This document shows positions 43,964 through 54,476 of a stretch of 64,000 nt of DNA, piece after piece. Position 1 is the stretch's first letter. Each line of letters opens with the position of its first letter. The stretch is from Dyadobacter psychrophilus. GTDB lineage: Bacteria; Bacteroidota; Bacteroidia; Cytophagales; Spirosomataceae. Location: positions 1,488,001 to 1,552,000 of the forward strand of contig NZ_FUZA01000002.1 in the NCBI RefSeq assembly GCF_900167945.1. Reading direction: 5' to 3'. A model generated the notes under the pieces. That model had not been told where the DNA came from, did not search any database, and saw nothing but the letters and a program-made list of their open reading frames with translations. Position numbers and translations under genes: made by a program.

Positions 43964-44860
43964 TTAGTTTAGCACCCTGTACTCATTTGGCGTGCAGCCC
44001 ACACGTTGCTTGAAAAGCCGTGTAAAATGCTGCGGATACTTGAAGCCAAGGTCATAAGCCACCTGTGCCACGGATTTTTCCAAATCAAAGATCCGTTCTT
44101 TGGCAATATCAATTACTTTGGCTTGAATGTATTCCTGGGCCGTCTTGCCGGTTTCTTTTTTGATGACATCACCAAAATAATTAGCCGAAAGGTTCAGCTC
44201 GGCCGCACACCAAGCTACCGACGGCAGACCGTTTTCGTAAGGTTTTTCTGAGGAATAATAGCCATTCAAAACGCTTTCGAAGCGCTCGATAATGCTGTTG
44301 TTTGAATGATCGCGGGTAATAAACTGACGGTCATAAAAGCGTGTGCAGTAATCCAGGAGCAGCTCGATATTAGCAGAAATCAGCTTGCGGCTGTGTTTGT
44401 CGATTGACTGATCGAGCTCATGCTGGATTTTGCTGAAAAGATCGAGGATGATCTGTCTCTCTTTGTCAGAAACGTGTAAGGCTTCATTGACATCGTAGGA
44501 AAAAAACGAGTAATCTTGAATGTGCCTTCCCAGAGATGTTCCCTTAATGAGATCAGGGTGGAAAAGCAGTGCCCAGCCTTTTGGCTCAAAGGTTTTTACG
44601 CCAGGCTGCACACCCATCACCTGGCCTGGCGCAATAAAGACCAGCGTTCCTTCCTGATAATCGTAGTGACTGCGGCCATATTTCAATTCTCCGCAATCCA
44701 GCTCTTTCAAATACACTGCATAAAGACCAAAATTAAAGGTCTTTGCCGGCATGGGTTCTGCCTTGGACAAGTCCAAAAGGGTGACCAGCGGATGCTGTGT
44801 TTTTACACTACGCAGATTATTATATGCGGCAACGGTGTCAAGCTTAACAATATCTTCCAT
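43964..44860 (-). CDS. AraC-family regulator, paralogue of the one at 48062-48970
   Basis: 298 residues. N-terminal cupin-like half ('HYDYQEGTLVFIAPGQVMGV', 'FFSYDVNEALHVS') and C-terminal HTH pair ('LNLSANYFGDVIKKETGKTA', 'VAYDLGFKYPQHFTRLFKQ'). Shares long identical blocks with the other AraC protein of this element, so the two arose by duplication. Divergent from the aldo/keto reductase gene, its likely target along with the flavodoxin gene. Confidence 0.93.
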   Translation of the reverse strand: MEDIVKLDTVAAYNNLRSVKTQHPLVTLLDLSKAEPMPAKTFNFGLYAVYLKELDCGELKYGRSHYDYQEGTLVFIAPGQVMGVQPGVKTFEPKGWALLFHPDLIKGTSLGRHIQDYSFFSYDVNEALHVSDKERQIILDLFSKIQHELDQSIDKHSRKLISANIELLLDYCTRFYDRQFITRDHSNNSIIERFESVLNGYYSSEKPYENGLPSVAWCAAELNLSANYFGDVIKKETGKTAQEYIQAKVIDIAKERIFDLEKSVAQVAYDLGFKYPQHFTRLFKQRVGCTPNEYRVLN

Positions 44861-44880
44861 AATCTTTTATTGTTTACTGA

Positions 44881-46122
<1,242 letters not shown>

Positions 46123-46170
46123 GAATATACATCGTCAATACAAGGCAGTAGCAACTTTTAACAAACAAAA

Positions 46171-46746
46171 ATGAAAAAAGTAATCATAATCGGGGCAAGC
46201 GGAAGCTTGGCCCGGTTTGTAATCAACGCGATTAAAGCGCTTGATGATACCCGACTGACATTATTTGTTAGAAACCGGCGCAGATTGCACAAAGGTGCAG
46301 AAGTAGGGACGGCCGTTATTGAAGGCGATGCTATGGATTTCCACAGCGTACGCCAGGCAATCAGCGGACAAGACATTGTCTACGTAAACCTGGCAGGTGA
46401 GCTGGAAACGATGGGGGGCAATATTGTTAAAGCAATGCAGGAAACGGGGGTACAGCGCATTATCGCCATCAGCTCTATTGGCATTTACCAAAACCCTTTA
46501 CGTCCGGTTCTGGCGCCGTATAGAAAATTAGCAGACTTAGTTGAAAACTCGGGACTTATCTACACTATCCTGAGACCAGATTGGTTTACCACTGGTGATG
46601 AGATCGACTATGCACTAACCCAAAAAGGCGAACCTGAATCAGGCAGCGCTATTTCACGAAAAAGTATTGCTTCATTTGTGGCAGAGATCGTGGCGAATCC
46701 TGCTTTGCATCAAAACGAAAACCTGGGAATCAGCAAGCCGGATTAA
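46171..46746 (+). CDS. NAD(P)-binding protein (NmrA/atypical SDR-like)
   Basis: 191 residues. N-terminal Rossmann loop IIGASGSLARFVINAIK, 'LFVRNRRRLHKGAEVG' (cofactor-selecting), 'VQRIIAISSIGIYQNP', and 'LIYTILRPDWFT'. Shorter than most members (about 210-220), ending soon after the sheet. No catalytic Tyr/Lys pair is evident, so a flavin or quinone reductase-like activity or a sensory role is possible. It follows the aldo/keto reductase gene by 48 bases. Confidence 0.88.
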   Translation: MKKVIIIGASGSLARFVINAIKALDDTRLTLFVRNRRRLHKGAEVGTAVIEGDAMDFHSVRQAISGQDIVYVNLAGELETMGGNIVKAMQETGVQRIIAISSIGIYQNPLRPVLAPYRKLADLVENSGLIYTILRPDWFTTGDEIDYALTQKGEPESGSAISRKSIASFVAEIVANPALHQNENLGISKPD

Positions 46747-46797
46747 CATTTCCAGCTTGCTGATTTAAAAAAAGGTCATTAAATTAATTTTACGCCT

Positions 46798-47178
46798 TTA
46801 AAAGGTGGATGCAACGGATTTCAAGATGATCCATTTTCCATTGCGCTTTTCCAGTTGGACTTTTTGCTGCAAACGCCATGTATTGCGGCTGCCCCAAATG
46901 CGGGCATCAACCCTGTTTTGTACCGTTACTTCGGCTTGGTTTCCGGTAACTTTTACACTATGACTGACTTCCTGAGCAGAATAATACTTCATGGTTTCTT
47001 TCTGCACTTCACCGAACCATTCTGATTTGGACTGCACATATCCTGTCATGTGGGTCAGTGTATAATGCTCGTCCAGAATATTGTTCATTGCTGCCGTATC
47101 TCGGGCAATCATAAGCTGAGCTAATTTCCTAACTGTATCAAGCACCGCGGCTTGGTCATTGGTTGTGTTTTGCTGCAT
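46798..47178 (-). CDS. SnoaL-like (DUF4440-type) protein
   Basis: About 126 residues from MQQNTTNDQ; two upstream in-frame ATGs would add a short hydrophobic segment. Cone-shaped alpha+beta barrel of the NTF2/SnoaL group: 'LAQLMIARDTAAMNNILDEH', 'TVQNRVDARIWGSRNTWRLQ', 'RNGKWIILKSVAS'. No fixed catalytic residues in the family. Part of the element's cargo. Confidence 0.85.
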   Translation of the reverse strand: MQQNTTNDQAAVLDTVRKLAQLMIARDTAAMNNILDEHYTLTHMTGYVQSKSEWFGEVQKETMKYYSAQEVSHSVKVTGNQAEVTVQNRVDARIWGSRNTWRLQQKVQLEKRNGKWIILKSVASTF

Positions 47179-47359
47179 TATCTTTTTTTCAGTAAGCGTT
47201 GAACCGTCCATGCTACCCAGCAAGAGCACGATCCAAAAAATATTGTTCATAGTACAAAAGTCAGCACTATACATCTCTAAAAGATTATATCAATTACTGC
47301 CAGCCCTACCAATTTTACCGTATCAGGATATTAAAGGTGTTAAACTTAGTGCTGGCTAA

Positions 47360-47869
47360 TTATTGACTTAAAGGCTGCTTATCCTGCCAGTTGAAGTTTG
47401 CTTTCCTTTTAGCGATCAACCATTTATCGTTATCATGCACAAATTCGTCCTGATAGATTACGCCAATCGTCGTTTTCATTTTTCTGCCATTTTCAGTGCC
47501 GATCAATGTCACCATGCAGTAAGAAGTGCCTAATGCTTTATCACCATTCAGGGTGAATATTTGCTGGCCATTGAAATGGTAAACGGTTTCAAATTTTGCT
47601 AGAAAAGCGCCAAATGCTTTTTCAAGTTCTTCGCGGCCGGTTAGTTTGGAAACCGAGCTGCCGTTGACAAAAGTCTCTGATGTTGCATTAGGCGTGAAAA
47701 GCTGCACCTGAGCATGAACTTCCTTTGTGTCTGCCAGATTAGAGAATGTATCGACGAGTTCTTTTAGCAAGGCCCGCTCTTTTAATTCGTTTGTATAGTC
47801 CATGGTTTGTGCGTTGGAAGAAAATTGAAAAATTGATAAGAGAGTAATTAGCAGGATGATCTGTTTCAT
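47360..47869 (-). CDS. SnoaL-like exported protein
   Basis: 169 residues with a signal peptide (about 1-20, ending SNAQ). NTF2-like fold: 'LKELVDTFSNLADTKEVHAQ', 'FVNGSSVSKLTGREELEKA', 'GVIYQDEFVHDNDKWLIAKR'. Second SnoaL-like protein of the cargo, but secreted, unlike its neighbour. Function unknown. Confidence 0.87.
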   Translation of the reverse strand: MKQIILLITLLSIFQFSSNAQTMDYTNELKERALLKELVDTFSNLADTKEVHAQVQLFTPNATSETFVNGSSVSKLTGREELEKAFGAFLAKFETVYHFNGQQIFTLNGDKALGTSYCMVTLIGTENGRKMKTTIGVIYQDEFVHDNDKWLIAKRKANFNWQDKQPLSQ

Positions 47870-48028
47870 GGTGCGGTTTTATATAAAGTAGATAGTGTCA
47901 ATCCTAAGTCAGGGTTGACAGTGCAAAATTAGCCACATATGAAAATGAGGCGGTTACCTGGATTACTGATAATACTACCCATTTTCCAGTTTCATTTAGA
48001 ATGGCTGGAAATTAGTATTTGAAGATGA

Positions 48029-48036
48029 TAGCTTTG
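48029..48036 (+). promoter_or_regulatory. -7 element TAGCTTTG of the AraC gene at 48062
   Basis: Exact TAnnTTTG, 25 bases before the start codon. -33 not clear. Confidence 0.45.
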
Positions 48037-48061
48037 AGTAGGAATATAGACGACACCTGAC

Positions 48062-48970
48062 ATGAAAACAGTTAAGTTTCTTGATACCGTCAGCGAATAC
48101 AATGTGATTGCTGACCAGCCTACACTTCATCCGCTGGTAAGTGTAATTGACTTTTCAAACAGCACTCCAAAACAAAAGGACACGCAGGTGTCATCTTTAC
48201 AGTTCGGGTTTTACCTTGTTTTCTTTAAAAATGATCAGAGTTGCAGGATCCGTTACGGAAGACGTCAGTATGATTACCAGGAGGGGACATTGATATTTAT
48301 TGCGCCCGGCCAAGTCGTAAGTATTGAAGAAGACCCCGAATATTATCAACCCTCAGGCCATGCCTTGTTATTTCATCCGGACCTGATTCGCGGCACTGCT
48401 ATTGGCCAACATATCAAGGATTACACGTTTTTCTCCTATGATGTCAACGAGGCTTTACATGTTTCGGAAGTTGAGCGGCAAGTTGTTCTGGATTGCTTTT
48501 CAAAGATCAACATAGAACTTCACAGACCCATTGATAGGTACAGCAAAAAGCTGATAGCAAGCACAATTGAGCTGCTATTGGATTATTGTATGCGGTTTTA
48601 TGATCGTCAGTTCATCACAAGGCAGCACGTCAACACAGGAATCATCGCAAAATTTGAAAATGTACTGGATGCATATTTTCAATCCGAACAGTTAACGGCC
48701 TCAGGTCTGCCGACAGTCAGCTATTGCGCTCAACGACTGAATGTTTCGACGAAGTACTTTGGAGATCTAATAAAAAAAGAGACTGGCAAAACTGCCATAG
48801 AGTTTATCCAGTTGCGGTTAATCGATGAAGCCAAAGAAAAGATGTTTGACCCCGATAAGTCAGTTAATGAAGTCGCTTACGAGCTTGGATTCAAATATCC
48901 GCAACATTTTACCCGCTTCTTTAAACAAAAAGTGGGTATTACTCCGAGTGAGTTTAGAATGATGAACTGA
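48062..48970 (+). CDS. AraC-family regulator, paralogue of the one at 43964-44860
   Basis: 302 residues with the same layout as its paralogue: cupin-like half ('YDYQEGTLIFIAPGQVVSI', 'FFSYDVNEALHVSE') and HTH pair ('LNVSTKYFGDLIKKETGKTA', 'VAYELGFKYPQHFTRFFKQ'). It faces outward at the right end of the element, with the SnoaL-like genes divergent behind it, so it may control those. Confidence 0.93.
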   Translation: MKTVKFLDTVSEYNVIADQPTLHPLVSVIDFSNSTPKQKDTQVSSLQFGFYLVFFKNDQSCRIRYGRRQYDYQEGTLIFIAPGQVVSIEEDPEYYQPSGHALLFHPDLIRGTAIGQHIKDYTFFSYDVNEALHVSEVERQVVLDCFSKINIELHRPIDRYSKKLIASTIELLLDYCMRFYDRQFITRQHVNTGIIAKFENVLDAYFQSEQLTASGLPTVSYCAQRLNVSTKYFGDLIKKETGKTAIEFIQLRLIDEAKEKMFDPDKSVNEVAYELGFKYPQHFTRFFKQKVGITPSEFRMMN

Positions 48971-49298
48971 TTTAGAGACTTACACATTCTCCCATACCTT
49001 AGCTGCAAGATCAGTGGGTTGTCCGAAATACTACATGATAGCCTTTTGACAGTGAAAGCAGAATTCAGCTAGGTCGGTTTATTCCCAAGATATTCTACTT
49101 ATAGCAATTAGGTAACAGGCCCGTAGGATATTGCATTTTCTTCCCATTTTTTTTCTGGGTGTATGTGAAAACGGTTGTAACTCAAAACTCTGGGCTCCTC
49201 CGATTACTCTTCCCTTTAATGCTTTAACTGGCAGGTTAAACTGCACTAGTTGAATGGTGATGGATTATATATGGGTTTCAGGCAGATCCTTACATCTA
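48971..49298. other. Gap without gene, right end of the element
   Basis: No supported reading frame. It leads into the inner 28-bp repeat and the tRNA terminator. Nothing else recognised. Confidence 0.5.
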
Positions 49299-49326
49299 TG
49301 AAAATGTTTGCAAATTGTTTGCAAAT
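49299..49326. repeat. Inner 28-bp repeat, right copy (two TTTGCAAA palindromes)
   Basis: Identical to 42446-42473 and in the same orientation, 37 bases from the right 55-bp repeat. Candidate recombinase arm site. Confidence 0.75.
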
Positions 49327-49362
49327 AAAAAAGCACTTACAAGTTTTACCTTATAAGTGCTT
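49327..49362 (-). terminator. Terminator of tRNA-Thr
   Basis: Minus-strand stem AAGCACTTA / TAAGTGCTT followed by T's, about 10 bases after the tRNA 3' end. Lies inside the element, so the element supplies the terminator for the tRNA it occupies. Confidence 0.85.
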
Positions 49363-49363
49363 G

Positions 49364-49445
<82 letters not shown>

Positions 49446-49559
49446 CTCTTTTTTACTTTCTGATAGCGTTTGTTATTCCGTTATCATGGTGCAAAAGTAG
49501 TAGGAAAGGCTATACAGCGCAAGTTTTGACGCTAATATTTTTGAACTTTTTTTCAAAAA

Positions 49560-51464
49560 TTATATAGCTTCCTGAATGATAGATAGTTGGTGTTTCAAGT
49601 CATTCAGCTGGCTCAACGCACTATTTATCTTCCTTTCAAATTCTGCTTTCAAACGATCCGAAGTTTTTGATTTGGCAAAAAACTCAATATTGTTCTGCCA
49701 AAGCGCAATGTCGTTTTCCAGTTGCGTGATCTTCCGGCGGATATCGCTTTCTTTTCTATACAAATTACGACTGCTCTCCCCGTCCCGCACCAATTCCACC
49801 TCGCTTTCCAAAACCGCCTGCTCTTTCTCCTTGCTTGAAAGCTGCCCAATCGCGCTCACATACGTGTTGATTGCGGCAATGTAGCGTTTCTGAATCGCCT
49901 GCATGTCCTTTTTAGGAACAAATCCGACAGACGTCCATTCACTCTTGAATGCGCTTAGCAGGTTCAATGTCGACTCGTCTTTATTGTTCGCAGCGGCTTC
50001 GATCCTCTCGATCAGATCCGTTTTCTTTTTCAGGTTGTTTTCAAATTCTTCTTCAACCTCTTTGTTTTTGGCGCGTTTTTGGTCAAAATATGCGTCACAG
50101 GCCTTTTTGAAACGGTCGTAAATGGTGTCTTTAAATTTCTCAGGAACCTGACCAATGCCTTTCCACCTTTTTTGCAGCTCAATGATCTTTTGTGTGGTCG
50201 AAGGATTGTCTTCGCCTGTTTCCAAAATAGCCTCGGCTTCCAGACAAAGCTGGTTTTTCATTTCCAGGTTCTGTTCGCGTTTCGATTCAAGCTGACGGAA
50301 AAACTCGCCTTTATTATTAAAGAAAGTTTTCAGCGCTGCCCAGAATTTCTTGCTGAGGTCCTTGCCTTCCTCACGCGGCATGATGCCTTTCAATGCAACC
50401 CACTGGTCCTGAAAAGCCATTATTTCCTTTGTCTTGGCATTCCATTCCTTAATGCTGCCGGAATTGTAGGTAGTGAAAGGCGTTATTGCTTCGTAGATTT
50501 TAAGCTTCTGCTCGTAATTTTCCTGCATCGACTTTTTCTGCTCGGCGAATTGACCGCGTTGTGCGTCATAAAGCACATCCAACGCCTCTTTAAACCGCTG
50601 CCACAACTTTTCCTGGTCTTCTTTCGGAGCAGGGCCAAGATGTTTGTATTCTTCAAAAATATGGTTGGCCTCATTCAGGATCTCACGCGTCATCGGGCGC
50701 GTTTCCAGTGATTTGCCTAATTCCTCCACTTTTTCACACAGTTCCGCTTTAAGCTCCGAGTTCCGGCGTCTGTCCAGCTCCTTTAACTCAAAATAAATGT
50801 TGCGGTTGCTGAAATAGCGGTCGATCAACGCATTATACGTTGCCCAGAGCGTGCCGTTGTGCGGTGAAGCAATGTTGCCGGCTTGTTTCCACTCGTCCTG
50901 GATCTTCTTGAACTCTTCCCAGCTCGATTTCAGCCCGGAAGCATCGGTTTCCCGGTTGCCTTCGTCTTCCAGTAATGTACGCAGACGCTGCAGAAGGGTC
51001 GTTTTAACATTGAAATTCTTTTCCTTCTCTTTTTCCTGACCCTGGTAATAGCTGTTTTTCAAACCACGGATCTCGCGGCTTAACGAGTCTATTTTCTGGG
51101 TTTCTGCATCATATTTATATTCAAACCCCTCTTCACCGCCGTTTTCAGCGACAAATGCTGCCAGGGCAGTTTCTTTTTCCTTTTGTTTGATCGAATCAAG
51201 GACCGGACGGATTTCTCTCGCAACAGATTCCGCTTTTTTCAGTGCAGCGGGTTTAGAACCTTCCGCAGTGATAGACGCCAACTCATTTTCCAAAATATTG
51301 ACAAGCTGTTCCTTAGACAGTTGGCTATAATCCACGTCTGGCACTTCCTCCTCATGTTCTTCCGTCAACTCATTGTTAAGATCAATCTCAAGGGTGTCAA
51401 TAGTCTTTTGTGTCAGGTCTTCCCGCTCCTCGCTTTTGACCCCTTCTTGTTGTTCTTGTGCCAT
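49560..51464 (-). CDS. DUF349 coiled-coil protein
   Basis: 634 residues. After an acidic N-terminus, repeated DUF349 units, each around the pattern W-[EK]-x(n)-G with 'FKKIQDEWKQAGNIAS', 'LQKRWKGIGQVPEKFKD' and 'AFKSEWTSVGFVPKKD'. Long charged helices throughout, no signal peptide or membrane segment. Some DUF349 proteins in other phyla affect recombination or RNA metabolism, but the role in Bacteroidota is not known. Divergent from pdxH. Confidence 0.93.
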   Translation of the reverse strand: MAQEQQEGVKSEEREDLTQKTIDTLEIDLNNELTEEHEEEVPDVDYSQLSKEQLVNILENELASITAEGSKPAALKKAESVAREIRPVLDSIKQKEKETALAAFVAENGGEEGFEYKYDAETQKIDSLSREIRGLKNSYYQGQEKEKEKNFNVKTTLLQRLRTLLEDEGNRETDASGLKSSWEEFKKIQDEWKQAGNIASPHNGTLWATYNALIDRYFSNRNIYFELKELDRRRNSELKAELCEKVEELGKSLETRPMTREILNEANHIFEEYKHLGPAPKEDQEKLWQRFKEALDVLYDAQRGQFAEQKKSMQENYEQKLKIYEAITPFTTYNSGSIKEWNAKTKEIMAFQDQWVALKGIMPREEGKDLSKKFWAALKTFFNNKGEFFRQLESKREQNLEMKNQLCLEAEAILETGEDNPSTTQKIIELQKRWKGIGQVPEKFKDTIYDRFKKACDAYFDQKRAKNKEVEEEFENNLKKKTDLIERIEAAANNKDESTLNLLSAFKSEWTSVGFVPKKDMQAIQKRYIAAINTYVSAIGQLSSKEKEQAVLESEVELVRDGESSRNLYRKESDIRRKITQLENDIALWQNNIEFFAKSKTSDRLKAEFERKINSALSQLNDLKHQLSIIQEAI

Positions 51465-51502
51465 CGTGATTCTGGTTTCGTACGTACGTCTCTTATGGAT
51501 TA

Positions 51503-51510
51503 CAAATCTA
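51503..51510 (-). promoter_or_regulatory. -7 element TAGATTTG of the DUF349 gene
   Basis: Exact TAnnTTTG on the minus strand, 38 bases before the start codon. It lies back to back with the pdxH -7 element. Confidence 0.5.
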
Positions 51511-51532
51511 ATAATCTTTCCTCTGAAATGGC

Positions 51533-51540
51533 TACTTTTG
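51533..51540 (+). promoter_or_regulatory. -7 element TACTTTTG of pdxH
   Basis: Exact TAnnTTTG, 30 bases before the pdxH start codon, 22 bases from the divergent element of the DUF349 gene. Confidence 0.5.
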
Positions 51541-51570
51541 GTTTCTTAACATTGAACATATTAGCATCCA

Positions 51571-52212
51571 ATGGACCATAATATTGCCAAATTACGACAG
51601 GATTATAATTTGAAGGGTTTACATGAGCAAGATTTGAACCCTAATCCATTCACACAGTTTAAATTATGGTTTGATGAAGCGCTTTCTGCATCTGTAATTG
51701 AGCCAAATGCCATGCATTTAAGCACAGTTTCAAACGGCCGTCCATCCGGCAGAATTGTGCTTCTGAAAGACCTGGATCAGACGGGATTTACGTTCTTTAC
51801 CAATTACGAAAGCAAAAAAGCAAAGGAATTAGAATCAAATCCATTTGTGGCGCTTACTTTTCTTTGGAAAGAGCTGGAAAGGCAGGTTCGTATAGAGGGA
51901 AAAGTAGAGAAAACGACCGATCAGGAATCAGCTGAATACTTTGCGGTAAGGCCGCGCGGAAGCCAAATCGGAGCGTGGGCATCGGCGCAAAGCCGGCATC
52001 TGGAGAACCGGGCCGAACTGGAAGAACGAACCAGGCTATTGGAAGAGCAATTTGCAGGTTCAGAAGTGCCACGTCCTCCGCATTGGGGTGGTTACCGGGT
52101 AATTCCGCATTATTTCGAATTCTGGCAGGGAAGACGAAGCCGCCTTCACGACCGGCTTGTGTATGAACAATCGAATGAAGGCAGCTGGGAAATTGAGCGA
52201 TTATATCCCTGA
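51571..52212 (+). CDS. pdxH: Pyridoxamine 5'-phosphate oxidase
   Basis: 213 residues, full-length PdxH. FMN-binding split-barrel: 'MHLSTVSNGRPSGRIVLLKD', 'GFTFFTNYESKKAKELESNP', 'RQVRIEGKVEKTTDQESAEY', and the C-terminal dimerisation motif 'PPHWGGYRVIP', 'FEFWQGRRSRLHDRLVY'. Catalyses oxidation of pyridoxamine or pyridoxine phosphate to pyridoxal 5'-phosphate. Its stop overlaps the convergent gene's stop by 12 bases. Confidence 0.97.
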   Translation: MDHNIAKLRQDYNLKGLHEQDLNPNPFTQFKLWFDEALSASVIEPNAMHLSTVSNGRPSGRIVLLKDLDQTGFTFFTNYESKKAKELESNPFVALTFLWKELERQVRIEGKVEKTTDQESAEYFAVRPRGSQIGAWASAQSRHLENRAELEERTRLLEEQFAGSEVPRPPHWGGYRVIPHYFEFWQGRRSRLHDRLVYEQSNEGSWEIERLYP

Positions 52213-52806
52213 ATTTTTTTGCGGCTTCTCAGGAAGCATCTTCAAAACATATTCGCCAAGTGGCGAAAGTGTATAACCTGGTTCATGACTGATCGTCAGA
52301 CCCAGGTTTTTTAGCTTTCTGATATTCACTTTGAGCCATTCCTTTTCCTTATTGACCTTGGGCGCAAGCTCCGCCGCGGGCAATCTTGGGTTCTCCTGGA
52401 TGGCGTTCAACACTTTCGTAGTCCACTTTCCCTGGTTGCTGAATTTATCCAGCTTCAATAACTTGTCTTTCAACTCTCCCAGCTCCTCTTCGCTGATCTG
52501 CTTTTTTTGTCGCAGGTCAATGCGCGGATCCGGCTGGTGGTAACTCAGCTGGATTTTGTAAACGACACCGTTCACCGTTTTTTCTAATTCGCTGGTCAAA
52601 GCCTGCACATGATCATATCCGGCTTGCTTTGCGTCTTCTTCGGAAATTTGAGCTAAGTCAGTCTCGGTTATATCGGTAATCTTCACCACCCCGATACTCG
52701 TTTTAAGCAGGCTGTCCTTCTTAACAGACAAGTTCTTCCATTTGCGAAAAGCCAGCGTAATGTTGCCGGAAAGGATGCCTTCGAGGTGTTTTTGCTTTAT
52801 TAACAT
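52201..52806 (-). CDS. ASCH/PUA-like domain plus winged-helix protein
   Basis: 201 residues. The N-terminal half, 'LIKQKHLEGILSGNITLAFR' and onward to about 110, has the ASCH fold pattern (Gly-x-hydrophobic after the first helix, 'GVVKITDITETDL'), a presumed RNA- or nucleotide-binding domain. The C-terminal half (about 125-190: 'WTTKVLNAIQENPRLPAAEL', 'IRKLKNLGLTISHEPGYTLS') is a winged helix-turn-helix. I have not seen a named family with exactly this pair. Confidence 0.75.
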   Translation of the reverse strand: MLIKQKHLEGILSGNITLAFRKWKNLSVKKDSLLKTSIGVVKITDITETDLAQISEEDAKQAGYDHVQALTSELEKTVNGVVYKIQLSYHQPDPRIDLRQKKQISEEELGELKDKLLKLDKFSNQGKWTTKVLNAIQENPRLPAAELAPKVNKEKEWLKVNIRKLKNLGLTISHEPGYTLSPLGEYVLKMLPEKPQKNSGI

Positions 52807-52882
52807 TGTTTTTTATTTAACAAAAAAGAGACTGCTATTTACAAGCAATCTCTTGATATTGAAAGTGTTATTTTTAAATTGA

Positions 52883-54166
52883 CTAGCGTTCGCTCATTGG
52901 AACAAACTCTCTCTTAGGAGCGCCTGTATAAATCTGGCGCGGACGACCGATCGGTTCTTTGTTGGCGCGCATTTCTTTCCACTGTGCAATCCATCCGGGA
53001 AGACGGCCAATAGCGAACATTACTGTAAACATGTTGGTCGGAATTCCCAGCGCACGGTAAATGATGCCGGAATAGAAATCCACATTTGGATAAAGCTTTC
53101 TTGATACAAAATACTCATCTTCCAAAGCTGCTTTTTCCAGTTTCTGTGCAATTTCCAAAACAGGATCATTAATTCCCAGTTTGTTCAAAACATCGTCTGC
53201 TGCCTTTTTGATAATGCGGGCGCGCGGATCGAAGTTCTTGTAAACACGGTGTCCAAAACCAAACAAACGGAAGCCGCTTGATTTGTCTTTGGCCATATTA
53301 ATGTATTTCTGCGTGTCGCCACCGTCGTTTTTAATGGCTTCCAGCATTTCGATCACTTCCTGGTTTGCACCACCGTGAAGCGGGCCCCAAAGTGCGCTTA
53401 TCCCGGATGAAATCGAAGAGTAAATGTTCGCGTGAGAAGAACCAACAAGCCTTACCGTAGAAGTAGAACAGTTTTGTTCGTGATCTGCATGTAAAATCAG
53501 TAATTTGTTCAATGCTGCAGAAACAACGGGATCAACATTGTATTTCGCTACGGGTAACGAAAACATCATATTCAGGAAATTGGAACAATAATCCAGGTCA
53601 TTCTGCGGATAATTTACCGGATGCCCCTGCGACTTTTTGTAAGACCACGTTGCAATAGTTGGCAATTTGGAGAGCAAACGAATGATATGAAGTTCCGTAA
53701 TTTCCTCTGTATTTGTATCAAAAGTTTCAGGATAAAAAGCACTCATCGCGCTCACCAGTGAAGAAAGCACGCCCATAGGATGCGCATTCACGGGAAACCC
53801 TTCAAATATCTTGCGCATGTCCTCGTTCACAAGGGTGTGCGTTCTGATCGCGTGCTCGAAATCCGCAAATTGTTTTTCAGTAGGAAGCTCTCCGTAAATA
53901 AGCAGGTAAGCCACTTCCAAAAATGACGACTTTTCAGCCAGATCCTCAATTGAATAACCTCGGTAATTCAGTATCCCCTCTTCTCCATCCAGAAATGTTA
54001 TAGCGCTTTTTGTAGCACCTGTATTTTTATAACCTGCATCAATTGTAATATACCCTGTCTGGTCACGTAACTTGGCAATATCTATCGCTTTCTCCTGTTC
54101 ACTTCCTTCAATAATGGGGAACTCGTACTTTTTACCTTCAAGGGTTAATTCAGCTATTTGGGACAT
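52883..54166 (-). CDS. gltA: Citrate synthase
   Basis: 427 residues, type II (hexameric-type) citrate synthase. Catalytic set visible: His in 'PLHGGANQEVIEML', His in 'FGFGHRVYKNFDPRARI', Asp in 'VDFYSGIIYRALGIP'. N-terminal small domain 'GYITIDAGYKNTGATKSAIT' is the usual leader of the gltA group. First step of the TCA cycle in the cytosol. The 310-base gap before it holds its promoter. Confidence 0.97.
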   Translation of the reverse strand: MSQIAELTLEGKKYEFPIIEGSEQEKAIDIAKLRDQTGYITIDAGYKNTGATKSAITFLDGEEGILNYRGYSIEDLAEKSSFLEVAYLLIYGELPTEKQFADFEHAIRTHTLVNEDMRKIFEGFPVNAHPMGVLSSLVSAMSAFYPETFDTNTEEITELHIIRLLSKLPTIATWSYKKSQGHPVNYPQNDLDYCSNFLNMMFSLPVAKYNVDPVVSAALNKLLILHADHEQNCSTSTVRLVGSSHANIYSSISSGISALWGPLHGGANQEVIEMLEAIKNDGGDTQKYINMAKDKSSGFRLFGFGHRVYKNFDPRARIIKKAADDVLNKLGINDPVLEIAQKLEKAALEDEYFVSRKLYPNVDFYSGIIYRALGIPTNMFTVMFAIGRLPGWIAQWKEMRANKEPIGRPRQIYTGAPKREFVPMSER

Positions 54167-54476
54167 ATTAATGAGAATAAAATTAAAAAGGTTAATGACA
54201 AGATAAAGACAAATCAGGCCAATTCAATCCAAAGATTTTCTGTGCTGCTGATTTACTTATCCAACAAATTAATTTTGTGTTAATTGAACGCGAGAGTAAC
54301 CATTTCCCGATTCGACACAAGCCGCAATATCCTAAAAAACTGTGTACTTTCTATTATTATCCATGTTTTATTTGTGAAAAATCGGGACTCAGGCAATAAT
54401 ATTTCACAATTTTAAGTAATTATAATAATATTCTATTGAGTGCAAAAAATGTAAAAAAACTTCCGTTTGACCCGCC
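54167..54476. other. AT-rich gap between the citrate synthase gene and a membrane-protein gene
   Basis: No supported gene. Very AT-rich in the middle. It must hold the citrate synthase promoter, but I find no exact TAnnTTTG at a suitable distance. Confidence 0.5.

Noticed and set aside
50079..50711. 210-residue plus-strand frame inside the DUF349 gene
   Set aside because: Reverse-strand shadow of a coiled-coil gene; hydrophobic pseudo-protein typical of such shadows.
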